Shown here: in pieces, positions 1-14,313 of the stretch
Position numbering within the stretch: the stretch's first letter is position 1
Layout of the letters: each line of letters starts with the position of its first letter
Program-made: the position numbers and the translations under genes
Source of the DNA: Ptychodera flava
Taxonomy: Eukaryota > Hemichordata > Enteropneusta > Ptychoderidae
NCBI RefSeq assembly: GCF_041260155.1
Contig: NC_091944.1
Location: 26,413,832 to 26,477,831, forward strand
Reading direction: 5' to 3'
DNA length: 64,000 nucleotides
Notes under the pieces: model-generated
Seen by the model: the letters and a program-made list of their open reading frames with translations, nothing else
What the model was told of the DNA's origin: nothing
Database searches by the model: none

Positions 1-476
1 AGACGACGAGATTTGTTCGCCGCACACATCTGGAACCCGTCAACATCTATCCACAACTTCTTCTCCCCCCTAGAAGTATTGACTAACCTATGGCGGAGGA
101 ATAAATGCATAAGTGTCATATAAACGCTTGATTTATTGAGAGTTTTAATGTTTTGCCGATGGAATCACGAAATGGGCAGGACTTTCTCACCGTCGGGATG
201 ATATCGGGTCCGCGTGAATGACATGGGAACCGTGAAAATTATCCACATGGCCACACTGAGAAAGACAGTTGTAGCAAAAACACAGAGAGAGACTACATGG
301 TATGATGGACGAGGTGTAAATTGCGTATTATTTTCACCAAAGAGAATTTCTCAAATTGTCTTTGCTTGATTTGTAAACTGATATGATAATTACAGCTAAA
401 TTGGCATACCTCGGATTTCAGGTTGGGGAGGGGTGCCCGGATGTGAAGCATTGTTGAATCACGGTCCCCCCTCAAA

Positions 477-493
477 CCCCCCCCCCCCCCCCC
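477..493. repeat. Poly-C tract (17 C)
   Basis: Uninterrupted run of 17 C. It sits just after a CACGGTCCC-type motif (460-469) that recurs elsewhere in the window. Similar 13-18-base C runs occur at 19480, 59182, 61564 and 61650. Confidence 0.9.
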
Positions 494-1866
494 ATCTCCT
501 GTAGTTGAATGTTGTGCGAGAGATGACGCGGACAGCGGGGTCAGGTGGGGTTTGTATCAAGGCGCGGGCCTCGTTGTGGCTTTTTGAGCTGGTTTTATGG
601 TGAGGGTTTCTAAGGCGAAAACGATGGTGATACAACCAATTCAATATACCCGCTTCTACTTCAAATTCGACAAGGACAAAACTATACGGCTTATGCCTAC
701 ATATTTAAGTAGGACAATATCACAGGCCAGGTATTGGCGGCGATGCAGGTGACGTCAACTTGAAATGCTCGACATGAGATGAAAAACAAGAGCGAGATAT
801 TTATAATTTTAAGCTCGTTTGCACAACCTTTTTAACACACGGCGGTAGAGTACAACTTTCATTACTTATTTATTCATATCAGTTTGGGAATAACATATTT
901 CCGTCAAGGAATTAGGAAATCGTCGACGGAAATATTCGGTCGTTGAAAGGTAAAGAGCATCGTGTTGAAGTGGTCGATGACGAAAAAAAAATCCCTGTAA
1001 AAGATATTTGATTGTGAGAAAAGGATGATGGTTCAAGTACGGTTATGAAACCGAATATGTGTAGATTAAATCGAATGATGACATTAAGAATTCTAGCAGG
1101 CCGCCTCTGAGGTGAAATTTTGATATTAGGGGGAGGTGTGGGGGTATGGATATCGGAAGGGTTTGGCTCCATAGGTCGAAGTACATACACACACAGCGCG
1201 CTCGTATCAAATGGGATCCCTGATCAAAAATGACATCTTCACCAAACCAAAGCTTTTAAAGTTCGGTAAGGTCGACATATATCGGAGGGTTTGACTTGTT
1301 CGAGGGGGTCCGTGAAATGGGATTCCTTGAATATAGGCTTTTAGTAAATGAAAGGGTGTTCGTTTTACTGTGGGGAGCCATGAAGTCTCTCGTTGAATAT
1401 TGATACTAGAAGTTTAATACCTAGTGAGACTGTCTTGTCTGCGTAATCTCCCGGTCGTTTGATTCATGTTACGGTGTCATGTATTGCGTGGTGGTCTGTG
1501 ACTTGAGACGGGATTTGGGACCATTCGAAAGCTAGACACTGAATCCACGGGGCCGGTTGAGGGGCTTTGATTAATTTATTCAGACCAAGAAACTCTTTTG
1601 AAAGAGTCAAGAAAAGGACACAAGCATCTTCAGTTACTGTATTCTGTTAAAAGTCTGAAGATTAGACTGAACGTCAGAAAATTATGAAAACAGAAAAAAG
1701 ATTTTTACTGCATTCTTAGGGCGTTTGTATGAACAATTGCGCTGACAAGCGCGAGAACTTTTTGTGGTAATTTAATTATTTTTTTTCGATAACCAAAATT
1801 ACTTATCCTCATCAACAAAGTGTTTTGAAATACAGTGTCAACACAACCTAGTGTGAAAAAACATGT

Positions 1867-1924
1867 GATGTTATTGTTAACAAATTCTGGTCCGGACCAG
1901 AGTCCAACTGTCAACAATAACATC
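1867..1924. repeat. 58-bp imperfect palindrome
   Basis: The arms start with GATGTTATTGTT and end with its complement AACAATAACATC, around a perfect core TGGTCCGGACCA (1889-1900). A few mismatches lie between. It could be a small hairpin MITE or a cruciform-forming site. No flanking target duplication was found. Confidence 0.75.
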
Positions 1925-4900
1925 GGGGCTTACATACATTGGGGCTGTTTTGACGAACTGAACCAACGCCGGACATCTCGACATAATTTTATAGGTAGAA
2001 CAAGGGATCGTGTCTTACAGGCAGAACAAAAAATACAGAAATATAAACCAAAGTGGCAGGTAATGGCGCTGATTTTAAATTCAAGTATGGGGCATACATG
2101 ATAATATGAAGAACGTTAACGTATACCATCAAGTTTAAAATACTGTATTATTTGGTAAAAGTGTTTTGATGTATTGCTACATCTCTGACAAGCCTCTAAT
2201 AATCCGAGCTTTTTACAGTAATATTGCAAAAACATCAATGGTTGCAGAGCATGGCAAACTTGTGAAATTTAACACTAATTTGAATGCGTTCAACCGATCA
2301 AATTTTGAGATTAAGATTTATTTGCAATCCTCTGAGAAAAAAAAATCAGTCTTCTGGAAAGCATACTAGATTACACGGTAAGTTTGGTTGAACTATATTG
2401 TCAGCATTCTTGTTTCATTCAGCAATTGATCTGTGAGGTGCCTCCCAAGAACCACCGGCGGGAGTCAGAAGCCAAGACATGCATATTTGGACGTGGCCGT
2501 TCCGTATAACAAACTAAATAACTCCTCCGTGTCGACAAACTGGCAACGTCGCGCTCCTTGGAAGTTGGGTCTCCACTCCTCGGCAAACATTAGCCTAGTG
2601 GCGGCTATTTAGACGGATTTATTATTCAGACACGCAATGAAAGTGGCATTAAAACAACATGTTTTCCTTTGCCATTGTTGAGCTAGAGAATAACTCCGAC
2701 GGTGAAACGCTACCGTGGCGCGGGTAATCTACAACCAGTCCAGAAACTGAATAACGTTGGATAATTCTGTTTAGATTCTGACATTTCCGTCTCTATCGCG
2801 CTGCCATCTAATCGTTTTGATCAGCGATCTAATGGATATAATCTCTGCCGTCTGATAATGTCTCGGTTACCATTCTCTTTCCATAGGAGAAACGTGATCG
2901 CAGTTGAAAACTGTTTGTCAGTCAATATGGACTTGACAAACACAGCGTGTTTTCATGTCGCTTTCGTCGGCTTGCCTCGAAGAATTGGATTAAGCCGGGT
3001 TGCCAAATAGCCGCAGTAAACAGTCACCTTTAATTGTTCCTTTGTTTTTTCTTGACTTTGGTCTTTTATATCACTGTTGTCTCTTTCTCTGGAGACAGAA
3101 AACGTGAAAGGTACCGAAATCCGAAACCACTTTCAACTGTGGCTTGCCGACTATTGATTTAGCCCCTGGCTTTGTGATGGAATTCGCCCGCCGCCCTCCG
3201 TAATTGCCGCGCCGGTGTGTATCGCAATGCAGAGCCCTCATACTCGCGAGGCGCTGCTCAAGAAGGTGTGCGCCGGATACCGTCCCGTCTCCACTCAACG
3301 GTCGTCATGGAACGAATTCGCGTTGCTTTCAAAACGAAAACGGCCGAGTGAGGTAGGAAAATTGAAAAGTTTGAGTGGAGTAAATAAAATACTCATTATT
3401 TGGGCTGTCTGTCCACGGATATGGGTTCTAGGGCGCTTCAAAAACGCGCTATCGTTGCGCAATGTGTCCGAAGCATAGCGGCGGCAAGTCCAGTGAGTGG
3501 AAAGAGATTTTTGCTGTGCGGCTGGTTTCCCCAACGTCGTCAAAAGTAGACAAGCAACTTGTATTATTTGAAATTGTTGCATGTAACTGCCGACTACAGA
3601 ACAAATTAAGAAGGCGTTCTCTCCCATATCTCCATATCAACAACTGGATCATACTTTAAAAAATGTATGCGAAAACCGCCGCGCGGCGGTAGACAGCTCG
3701 AACGTTATCTGCCAGTTAACGGTAACTCTCAAACGGTCGGCAGGGGAGGCGATTACAATTTGAGATAAACTTTCACACAATCAAACATCCATCTTTCGGA
3801 GTTCAAGGCTTGTTCATTCTTTTTCTGATAGTACTGTAACTGACAACGCGCGGCTTTTAGCCGCTTAAATTTTTGAGGTGCGCGGGGAATCGTGAACTAT
3901 TCGGTCAGGCAGGCTACAGACTGTAGTAGTGTCCAATATCCACCAGTATTAAAACATTCTAAAACACTGCTAGGGTAATTCACAGTTATAATAACGAAAA
4001 AGGGACAAAATTTGTTGAAGAGAAACCTGAATGCAAAGGAGAAATAATTAATTCGCACAGTTTATTGAAGCTGATCAGAGACTTACTAAAATATGCACCT
4101 GTAGAGGCTGCAATTCTATGGCCGAGGGCACTCTTGGAAGAAAGCGCGGGTACACCGTCAAGTCTTGGCGATTTTGAGTTCTCAGTTCACAGCAAAGCCC
4201 CAACCGCAATTTATTTCTTTTACAGCCAACTGAAATTGCAATTATGAAATTTGATCATGCCGATTTCGTTTCAATATTATATGCATCTTAAAGCATTTCT
4301 GTCTCAAATTTGGCGATTTTAAGACGCCTCACGGAACTACCGGAACTGTTCCTCGTGTAGAAGGAAGGGAAAACGTTTGTAGTATTACACCTAGGCGTAT
4401 ATCGCGCTAAACCTAATAATGTAGCATATAAAAGAAAGTCAATTAATATACACACAAAAAGGTAATATTTTTGTTCTTGATCACAATATCGCTGATAACG
4501 AAAATATGCAAAAAGTGACGGCGACTTCGTCTTCGCCAACTTGAACTCACTGAATCCATTACAACTCCGCAGGCTGCAGTCCGCGGCAAACCAAGAGCAG
4601 ACCGGCCATATCTTCAGACCTTCGGCATGTCCCAAAAGTCAGTTCCGAAAAGGCATCGACAGTTTGTAAAACACTCGAAAGAAGAAGATATCGGCAGGCA
4701 GACGCAAAGGGATCGGTGTCAGGGAAGGAGAAGTGGTTTAATTTGGGGCTTGACACAGCCGATAGCGAGCCATTGACGGCTGATAGCGGAGCCTAGCGAT
4801 AAGCAACAGTTGCCAAACACGGCTGTAACGACTCGCGCAACCGTGCAACTGACCAGTTTTATTACACCGACCGTAAAAAAAAAGAAAAACTTGACGAAAC

Positions 4901-5640
4901 GATGTCGCTAATTCTGTAATCAAGAGTACTCTTAGATACCAAATATAGTTGAAGTGGCCGTGGAAAAGACACACTAGAGGGGAAATGACATGATGCGTCA
5001 TACTGTAAGCTATCAGCAGCTACCGGTGACACTAAGACTGCGATAGTGAGGCCCAAAAGGATACTGCCTGTGCGGTGATGGCAGCCGCGGCGTACAATTG
5101 TGTGTTGCATGGTCCGCTCTGTACGTACAGATGTTACGAAATAGCCAAGTCGGACCTAATAGCCCGTTTATAATCGAAAACGAAACTTACAAAATGTTTT
5201 ACTGGTCATAAATTAGAAAAAAAATTATCGTACGATTATTGTTGCGAATAAGTAATGCACTTCCCCAATACACGCGCGCGCCTTTACGCCAATTTATCGG
5301 CTTTCTAATAAGACAAGTCGCCCGTATTGCGAATGCGTGACGGACAACACTTACTGATCGGATTCGGTTTTACTTTAGATTGAAGGAACAACTAATATAA
5401 TCACCTCCATAACTTTATTCTGTTCTGCAATCACCAGGACTTCGAAAACATCGAAACAAAACTTTTGACCCAAAAAATGTCTTCAACTCTGAACTTTTGC
5501 TCAAAAGCGGTTTTTGCAAAGCATTCGTCAAGCACTCCACAGTTCAGAGGCGATGTTTTACCAGTCTTGTGAACTTCAATGGCACTCGCACGGTTTGTTG
5601 TCGATATAACTTTTCTCTGAATACAACAACATTTGTCATC

Positions 5641-5676
5641 TTACATTTATTTTAACATGTTACATTTATTTTAACA
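5641..5676. repeat. 17-bp direct duplication
   Basis: TTACATTTATTTTAACA occurs twice (5641-5657 and 5660-5676), two bases apart. This is a simple local duplication in AT-rich DNA. Confidence 0.85.
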
Positions 5677-7946
5677 ACGTTAATATTTTTTTGAATGTGT
5701 ACCTACACAAAATTAATTAATACGTCAAAAAGTCTGCAGGACTGTCCTTACAACTTAAGCGAGGGAACGTAACAATCTCAAAATTCTTCAGGGCAATATT
5801 TTTTTTATCTTAAGTCTGTTTTTCTGACTATCGCCTCGTGCTAAAGAGCAGAGAGCGGAAGGGACAAATATGGTTTGGGGAAGCGCGTGAAATATGAAGT
5901 TGTGTTGACAACCGTCCCAGTGACATGCTGAAGGCACGCTCAGTGCTTAACAAATTACTACACGGATCATTATGCAAATCTCATCTTATCAACCAATCAA
6001 ATTCTATAAAATTTCACGGTGAATCACACCACTGTATGATTGACAGGCGGACAGTGACCGCAGATTTAACAAGTCAAATATTTCTCGGGGGGGAGGACGG
6101 GACAATTTACACGTCTCCTTCGAAGTTTTTATGTGCATGTAACTGAGAACGAACTTCGATTTGAATTCATCGCATACCGTCGATCTCCAACGAAAAGGGG
6201 AAGAGCGAGGACTTCCTGACTTTTGAGTCGACTTTTGCAGACGATTCAATTCTTTGATTGTCAAATTAAAGTCACAAATTGAATCTAGATACCCTGCCAG
6301 CAGTAGAATGCAGGGCTGCGCCTGTTGTTGACGATATAACACTCGGTGATGTCCGAGGCTTTTCAACCGAACAAAAAGCCATCCGAGGTTTTTTAAAAAT
6401 AACAACAACAAATCGTAAAATGAGAAGAATATATGGCCCAGGCGGCAAGCTAGATAGCTTCTGAGGTTGATGATAGTTTTCAATCCGAAAGAGAAACGTT
6501 TCCTGTCAAGTTTGGGTATAGCACAGGGACTGATGATAGGTATTTTAGAAATGCGTCCCTGCAAACTAAGATTCGTGTGAAAGGGGCATCAGATGGATCA
6601 ACAATTTCCGTAACTGAGAAATCATTATACTTATCAATATAGAGTTTTGCCGCAGTGCGTTCCGTATTCGGCGTATGTCAACATCGATAAAACCCCGGTG
6701 ATAGGGGGTTTATTTCGATTATATGTGAGGCTATAATTCTATCCGCAATAATTTGTAATTGGGACGTGTATTTATAGCGCTGAGGAAATGCTGAAAGTTT
6801 AGCCTCCATGCGACAAATTAGCGTACGTGGACGCACACCAGAGCAGCAGTTTTGGACGGCGAAATTAGGAAGTAAACATTAACGAGTCGATGTCCTCCGT
6901 ATGATTGACTGGAACGAATTCCATCGCCATTTTATTTTATTGAAGACGCCTGCCAAACAACAGAATATCGCATGTACAAGATTTTTTATTTAATATGTTA
7001 CACCCATTTAGTTGTTTGAAATTTGTTTCATTAGCCTCGTATACCCCTTCATCCCTTTAAATTGAAATAACAGAACTCGCAAGTTTCAAATTCAGAAATG
7101 TGACGTCACCGGCGCATAGTTCTCCTGGCGAAATTATGTTTCAGGGCTGTGCGCTGTTCAACGGTGGCCCCCGCAAATTTGCAGGGCGCAGTTGAAATAT
7201 TTTGTGAACAAAAGAAAAGGACGCAAACAAGGCTGGTATCGCATACATGACACACGCTAGGTCGAAATGCTTGGTGTTGTGCATTAAATCCAAGTAACCC
7301 TGCCCCAAAATAGAACATTATCTATGTCCATTGGAATGTGAATCGTACTTGAAGAACACGTAATCAAGGTGGATAACCAGTACGTGGGTAGTTTTGAAGT
7401 TCACTTGGAGCCGGCAAGCGCGACAGACTTTGTAAATTTTAAGGGGGAACGAGCCGAGCAAACTTAACAACTCCATCTAGACGTACTTGTCCTATTATCC
7501 GTTCGCCTTTTCTCTGAACCCGTGTACTCGGAGAACAGTGGCGACCACAACAACGCAACGCACGTATTAGCTTCCTGCTTTTCAGATTCCGATTTCTCAA
7601 ACACCAGCAGATCATGACCAGACCCGAGCAAAAACTGTCCAATTTACAACATTTTTGTCAGCACTACTCTACTCGTAGAAAAGTGACATAAAAAACAAGT
7701 GCCCCTGTCTTCCAGGTACGCCTCAAACATGCATAAAAAACAACTATTACGGGTCATGTAATGGAGCTCAAAGCAGTGTTCTAAACGGTAGCGAAACTAC
7801 TATAAATTTTTCACCGATAACGTGTTTCATTAATAGTTCCTTCTTTCAATTAAAGCAGTAACCCGGAGTCCTGGTTATGCAGCAGCAATCCAGAGCTAAT
7901 CCTGGGTGGAGTAAAAACTAGGGTAAAATGCGCCCCTGGGACAATT

Positions 7947-7972
7947 CACGGTCCCTCCGTCAGGGACTGTGG
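7947..7972. repeat. Small hairpin with CACGGTCCCTCC arm
   Basis: CACGGTCCCTCC is followed by a partial complement (CAGGGACTGTGG), giving a short imperfect stem. The same arm sequence recurs at 56929 and 57242, and with extra C at 460. Confidence 0.5.
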
Positions 7973-10449
7973 AAAAATTCTCCTGAAGAAAAAAGTGAAA
8001 GTTCAAAATAAATAAAAAAATTCGCTAACTCTATAACGGGTGTTCTCTGAGCTACATGTATGCTCTTTAGGCTTTGTAGGCGCATTTCAGCCGCAAGAAA
8101 TGCAGATGAAAAAACGTTTGAGATAAAGACGAACGAGGGATCATTCCGATGACAAAAAATAATTCCTGTAGCCTTTCTTCTTTCAACTAAATTATCACGT
8201 TTGGGATCGACAGAAAACACATGCCTCTCCAAAAAAACAAATTCAGATCTCCGAATAACAGGGCACTTTTCAATCGTGAGAAATTTCGATAGCCCAACAA
8301 GTCGAATGAGATTTGATACAATATAATTCTTTTCGCAGACGACAACAGTCGCAGTAGGTCAAAGGGGATTTCTGCCCTGGGTCAGAGGTCGCGATGGAGT
8401 GTTGTCAACGGCAGTGTTATTGGGTAACGTTTTCTATTTTTGAACCCAACAACCGTTCGTCTTCGTCCATCTTTTGTGCACCACCCACAGATTTCACATT
8501 AGTAATATCAATTATCAGCATACAAACAAAACAATTCAACACAGTCTTATCGTTGTGTGGAATTTTTTTCCTTTGTATTTCACTTCTTTGGTCACCATCA
8601 AGAAAAATAATCGCATTCCTACGATTGTGACGACAATTTTACCCATTAATCAGTAACAAAATGTTGACAATTATACAGTTTTAGCTTCTCCGTTTACCAT
8701 TGTTGTGTGGTCTCGAGTCTATCTGTTCTTTTCCTTTTTCTTTAATTTTCATTCTTTTTTGTCCCCCCCCCTTCCCCCAACCTTTTTTAGTTTCCTCTTC
8801 TTTTTTTGCCAGTGAACGCTAAACATTTCAATATCGCCCATGGACATGACCCGCTGCGGTTTTGGCAATCACAATAACAGAAGTGCGAACGGACGAGTTC
8901 GGCTACGTGACAATTGCCCGTAATTGTTTAAAAACAAACAAGCTGGTTTATCAGTCAAAGGCCGTTGAAATACAGAGGAAGCGTGGGTCTCGCGAAACCA
9001 CAACGTGCCCGAACTGCCACCAAATGTCACGCATTGGCCGGTATTATATGTCCTGCCGTTTATACCCGCTTTAGATTCAGTAGTAAGAAAAACATCCGAA
9101 AAAAGTGACCCAGTATGTGACTTTTTTAAAATTCTATACTTGTAGCATTCCATTATATGATATATTAGGATATTGATATTGTGATTTGTCGCAGTTTATA
9201 TGTCAGTTGCCTTTATTCTCATAATGGCTAAATTTAAAGTTTGCGACATGACACTTACCGCTGGCAGGTCGCACCCGTCTTGCAAATAGGGAGCCCTCAT
9301 ACAACAGAAGAAAAATCAAAATTGTATCGGGCAATGAGAAAGTGTCTTGTCTTTTGATAATACGTTTACTCAGGTTCTGCGCTAGAATTAGCAGTTAGAT
9401 CAAGAGTTTAGATGATGTAGAAAAACACAACTTGAGGTTTTCGATAACGACCGGTTACAAACCTTTGCCTCTTTCCGCAGGGTGGTAGTATATTACGTAT
9501 GGCATACGTATGGCTATAGGCATAAGTTCGATGACACTAAGCCTCGCTGACTCATAGATGGTATTATGGATGAAAGTGATGAAACTAAACGATATAAACC
9601 TCTATGGATTATAAGCTTATAAATGATGATAAAAATTGCCAAGGGGCGGCCACGTTTCCTCTTGTGCTGTACATATTTGGCACGGATAATTTGCTAATAT
9701 ACAGACACACAAAGCAGGCCTGAATTGCAAACTATGATTTCAGCGCTTAAATCTCATAAACCGACAGTCGCGATGACGGAACTTCCGTGACCAGTGTACC
9801 ATCGTGAAAACTTTCCCAAAGAAAGCGTAAAGGGCATGTGAGATCAAGCGCATTTACTTGATACGTAGGGTTAAACCTCCAAGAGCTATAACGTACGTTA
9901 TATTCAACGTAAAATCATGCCGAAAATATTATTAGTGTTCGACTCGAAAACATGCTCTGTATGTTTGATATTCGATGTTTTTGTTAACAGCTGAATTTCG
10001 GCACAGACCAGAATTTATCTGATAAAATATCTTCGCATATTGTGTACTGTGTTTGCAACTCGTTTATACTTTAACTGAGAGGGACGATGAAATTGCATAC
10101 TTGATTTATGAACTGACATTGAAGAAAACTTCTACTGTGGACATACTTTTTCCGTCAATATTGAAGATTCTGAATTCAAGAAGATAAACAATACTGATTG
10201 ACCTAATTTTGGTTTCAAAAAATATGAAAATAGTCCGACGTGATTATGTCAGTTTACCTATAGTTTAATTTTCCAACGAAATCTACACCATTGACGATAC
10301 AAGAAGTGAAATTCGCAATAGCAAACGCAGAAGTGCGCCCTCTAGAAGTCTCTGCAATGCTTTCATTGCTTGGAATTATCCAATTATGTTTTTAATAACT
10401 TTGAAATAATAATTTGACAAGTGTTTATTCTTTCCTCAACAATATGAAT

Positions 10450-10563
<114 letters not shown>

Positions 10564-11573
10564 TATTTTTTATATATCCTTGCAATGAATTGTTTTTTTC
10601 TTGTTTGTTCATGTAAATGCACCGAAACCAATCCAGAAAAATGACATGACGAAAACTTTTACAGCTTCAAAGTTTACTGAAAATTCACACAAAAAAAGGA
10701 AAGCGCCCTGAACCTGAACTTTGTTAGAATGCTCTGTCACATGCATCAAAGGTCATCATCCCAATTACTAATTTCAGAATGTACAAAAACAACGTCACTG
10801 ACGAACATTTTCTACTTGCATGCACATGAGCCGTTGCTCATCGACTTTATCGCCACTGAGTTATCGTCGAAGTCTAGATAATTATCTTGTTTCCCTTCAT
10901 TGTCAAGGTTTGCACGAGAGAAAGCGCACATGCAACATTTTATCGTTAAAGTATTTGGTAGAATTTTTATCCCTCATTCTTCGATGTTAACCATTAATGG
11001 TATGATGTCCTATGTGGTCGTAACCATTCATATTCTCTTTTTCATGAGATACTGTGACACTGCAGAGGGCGCACTTCAAAGGGCTTTTCCTAACAAAACG
11101 CGCAATAAGGCTGCATTCGAAAACACATTTTTGTTTGGAAGGAAGAATGGAGGACGGGGTACTTGAATAAAAAACTGTGAGACTGAAAAGATGGTGGGAC
11201 CTTTCAAAAGTGCTACCGATCGTGAATATCAAAATGGACCAATATTGGCAAAAAGTCACACAAAAATGCACACACATTATAACATTGGTACATTTACACA
11301 CTCATAAAAGTTACAATACATGACACTATACCCACTGTCACCTTATCGAATGGCCGTAGTACATTACTCAAGCCACTTTGATATATAGTGACGAACGTCG
11401 CTTGTTTAGGGCAGTACAGAAATAGCGATATTAAATGACCCTTTCGTCCAGTGAAGAATGTTTGGGCATTCATACTTTCTACACACAATAAAAATGCAGC
11501 ATTCTGCAGCAGAGACATGAAGCTAAAGATGTTTGTTATAATCTTCCTACATTGCTATTTTCTGACTTTTGTA

Positions 11574-11819
11574 GGCAGATCGTCCATGTAGCCGACACGA
11601 ACACGAAGTGTCTGTTACCGGCTACCAAAAACTATGAAAAATAGTAAAGAATGAGCTACAAAATCACTACCAGTTTTAAGTTGAAGGTAGAATAAGTCTG
11701 TGCCTTTGTATAAAATACTATAAAAATAGTAGAAAGTGAGCAAACAGCTGAAAGTTAGTCGAGGAGACCTTAACCGCATATCATTTGCATCTCATTGTCG
11801 GCTACATGGACTCTGTGCC
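11574..11819. mobile_element. hAT-like MITE, 246 bp
   Basis: The ends read GGCAGATCGTCCATGTAGCC and, inverted, GGCACAGAGTCCATGTAGCC, with the shared inverted core GTCCATGTAGCCGAC. It is flanked by CTTTTGTA on the left and CTTTTGGTA on the right, an almost perfect 8-bp target duplication as in hAT elements. It has no coding capacity. The matching site in block 2 (20751-20767) lacks the element but has CTTTTGTA twice. Confidence 0.7.
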
Positions 11820-12022
11820 CTTTTGGTACGTTTTAGACTTGATCTAACTCAGAATTTATGTGGACTATACTATCACACAGTCCTGATTAACCGGCTCAGT
11901 CAGCCCCCGTCCTCTTGACGAGAATGCCAGTTTCTGAGGGCTCTTGTTCCTGTTGATAGCGCTACCAACGTTAAAGGCATGGAACTTTCTTTTTTATCTC
12001 CATTGTATGGGTGAAGACCGGG

Positions 12023-12093
12023 GGCGCGTTCGATTAATACGACCATGATCGTGATTGGCCGATCATGATCGAAATCGTGCTTTCGAATACGCC
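12023..12093. repeat. 71-bp imperfect palindrome with nested GATC motifs
   Basis: The arms GGCGCGTTCGA and TCGAATACGCC enclose several overlapping palindromic words (CATGATCGTG, CGATCATGATCG). They resemble the repeat unit of the array at 17.1-17.6 kb but are not periodic here. Possibly a MITE remnant. It is absent from block 2. Confidence 0.5.
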
Positions 12094-12985
12094 AAATGAC
12101 AATAATGACTGACAATCACACCAATCATGCCAAGGGCGTGATTGGTGATTCAGCTGTCGATGCTAAAAGCAGAAACGGCGGTAATTTTAAAGTTTCAGCA
12201 AGTAAAATTTATTTTTTAAAGCAATGTTTTTAAGCAAATTTATCAAGATGCCGGTTTACTCGCCTCTGCTATTGAAAATTAAAATACTTTGATTTACAAC
12301 GAAATTTGAAAGAAAATATTTTATATTTTTGGACGAAGCACTATATCAGCCACACCTTGCCTTCTTATAATTGCACAAAATATAATGACCCTCCCTCAAA
12401 TGTATGAAATATCATAAGCTTATCTCTTCTTGCGTGATAAATTGTGACTGTCCCTCCAAAATACCAACCCTCGTCTCTGTTATTTGTCCCTAACAATCAT
12501 AACAATTGAACCAATTGATGTGTAAATTACTGATACTGTTTCAGTTATTCCTGGGGAGAATACCGCAGTGGTTTGGGGGAGGGTCAAGTTTTAATATATG
12601 GGACGAGGGGAGGGTCACATTTTAGACAGGAGGATAGGGGGTGGGTCACATTTTACGGTACAGGTGTGCGCGAAATTCCCCAGGCCCACCCCATCCCCGT
12701 GTAATTACCGAAGGCTCCCTTAGAAAACTGCTGTAAACATTTAGGTGTAAAACCATTCAGTGTTGTATAATTGTCTTAACTGCAACAAAACAATAGATAT
12801 GGAAATCAATGGGTAGCCGATGGAGACTTGACAGAAAGGAGCGGGAAGAAACTGTAACATCGACTCCCAATAAGGGTTGGTCAAAGGAATCCGTAGTTGG
12901 TAAATTTTCAGCAGATACTGCTGCCATATACTTGTGCATATACATTGATTATACATTGATCGATAGCTGCTTTCCCAGGAGGGAC

Positions 12986-12989
12986 AAAA
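12986..12989 (-). terminator. Pol III T-run terminator of tRNA-Ala copy 1
   Basis: Four T on the minus strand, 11 bases past the tRNA 3' end. This is the usual minimal RNA polymerase III stop. The second tRNA copy has the same arrangement. Confidence 0.65.
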
Positions 12990-13000
12990 TGTAAAGCGAG

Positions 13001-13072
13001 TGGAGATGCCGGGTTTCGAACCCGGGGCCTCATACATGCAAAGCATGCGCTCTACCACTGAGCTACATCCCC
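13001..13072 (-). tRNA. tRNA-Ala (anticodon UGC), copy 1
   Basis: A 72-nt cloverleaf without encoded CCA. The acceptor stem GGGGATG/CATCTCC has one G-U pair, and the discriminator is A. The D arm carries the A box TAGCTCAGTGGTAGAGC. The anticodon loop TTTGCAT gives UGC, and the T arm contains the B box GGTTCGAAACC. A T run follows. It lies about 1.2 kb beyond the 3' end of glycosyltransferase copy 1 inside the duplicated block and is identical to the copy at 21518. It looks functional. Confidence 0.95.
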
Positions 13073-14082
13073 TCCTAATAATTGATGTGTTACTAATTTT
13101 TATTATATGACATTACTGATTAAGAAAAAGGAGATGAAACAAAATCACGGCTATTTTTTAATGATAGCGATTATCGACAATTGATCCGAACTTGAAAGTT
13201 GACATCGGGACGAAATATTTTGCTAGAATGACATGACAAAATAGGAAGAGAGCAAACTGTTATAGATTGACCTTAGTTAGACGTCAAGGTCATTCAAACT
13301 GCTGCGAGCTGGAAATCTCAAACGCTAGACAAATTCATAAAAAATCTCAAGCCTTCACTTAATGTTGACTCACAAAATCGATTAGTTTGAATACATGATG
13401 TATTTTTAGGAAACAGCTTACACTACCTTAGGAGATCAGAAGTTCAATGAGTTGCAGTTTATCCGTTGTATATGGAATCTGCTCAAAAAATTCACCTATT
13501 TTGGAATCGACGATCAGAATTATGGCTTGGAAATGCTGCGATGAGACTGTATCTGTATTGATATAGACCTAAGAATAATAAATTAAGGCAAAACTACACT
13601 CCTACTGTCTTTGGGTGGCATCAACAGTAGATATGACATACTTCGAGACTTGTTTGGAATGTAGAGAAGATTTAAACCCTTTAAAGATCATATAATATGT
13701 TACAGGATAATTGCACTTTTACAATTTAATATCTCACGTAGTCAATTTGTTACCTTATTTAGAATGAGTCTCGAGAAATTTGCTACAGGGCAAGTTGAGC
13801 AAACCTAGGAACAAAAGTAACGGTCAAACCCGATGGTCGTGTAAGTCACATAATTGCGGTTTGGCGAACGGGTGGCACAATTTGCTTTAGAAGTTCTCCT
13901 CGACCTAAAATATTTCTGCATAGAATATGTTTGTCGTTTTATGACTGCCGGTCATCAGCAATCAAGTATCAGTCATACAATCATGGCAAAAACTTGGCGA
14001 AATTGAATATAAAATAGTTATAGTAAGCAGTTTTGACAAATCAATATTATCTTTTTCTTCATTTCTCTTTTACTCCATCAAG

Positions 14083-14088
14083 TTTATT
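14083..14088 (-). promoter_or_regulatory. Possible poly(A) signal of glycosyltransferase copy 1
   Basis: AATAAA on the minus strand about 225 bases past the stop codon. The spacing is plausible, but the motif is frequent in AT-rich DNA. Confidence 0.35.
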
Positions 14089-14313
14089 TTTTTCGTATTT
14101 TTGAATCATTATGATTAATAGCACATTATTCAATATATCCCCATGATCATACGGATGCGTGCTAAGTATTAAGTTCGCAATATTGTCATGTATATGTGAA
14201 TGATTCTTCGAAATCATGTGATGTGTAGCAATTGTAGCAATTGATCCCTAACAAATCTAAGCCTTATGTCTCTTTTGCGCATGTCAGTAGCTTTTGAAAT
14301 GGTGCCAAACTAC

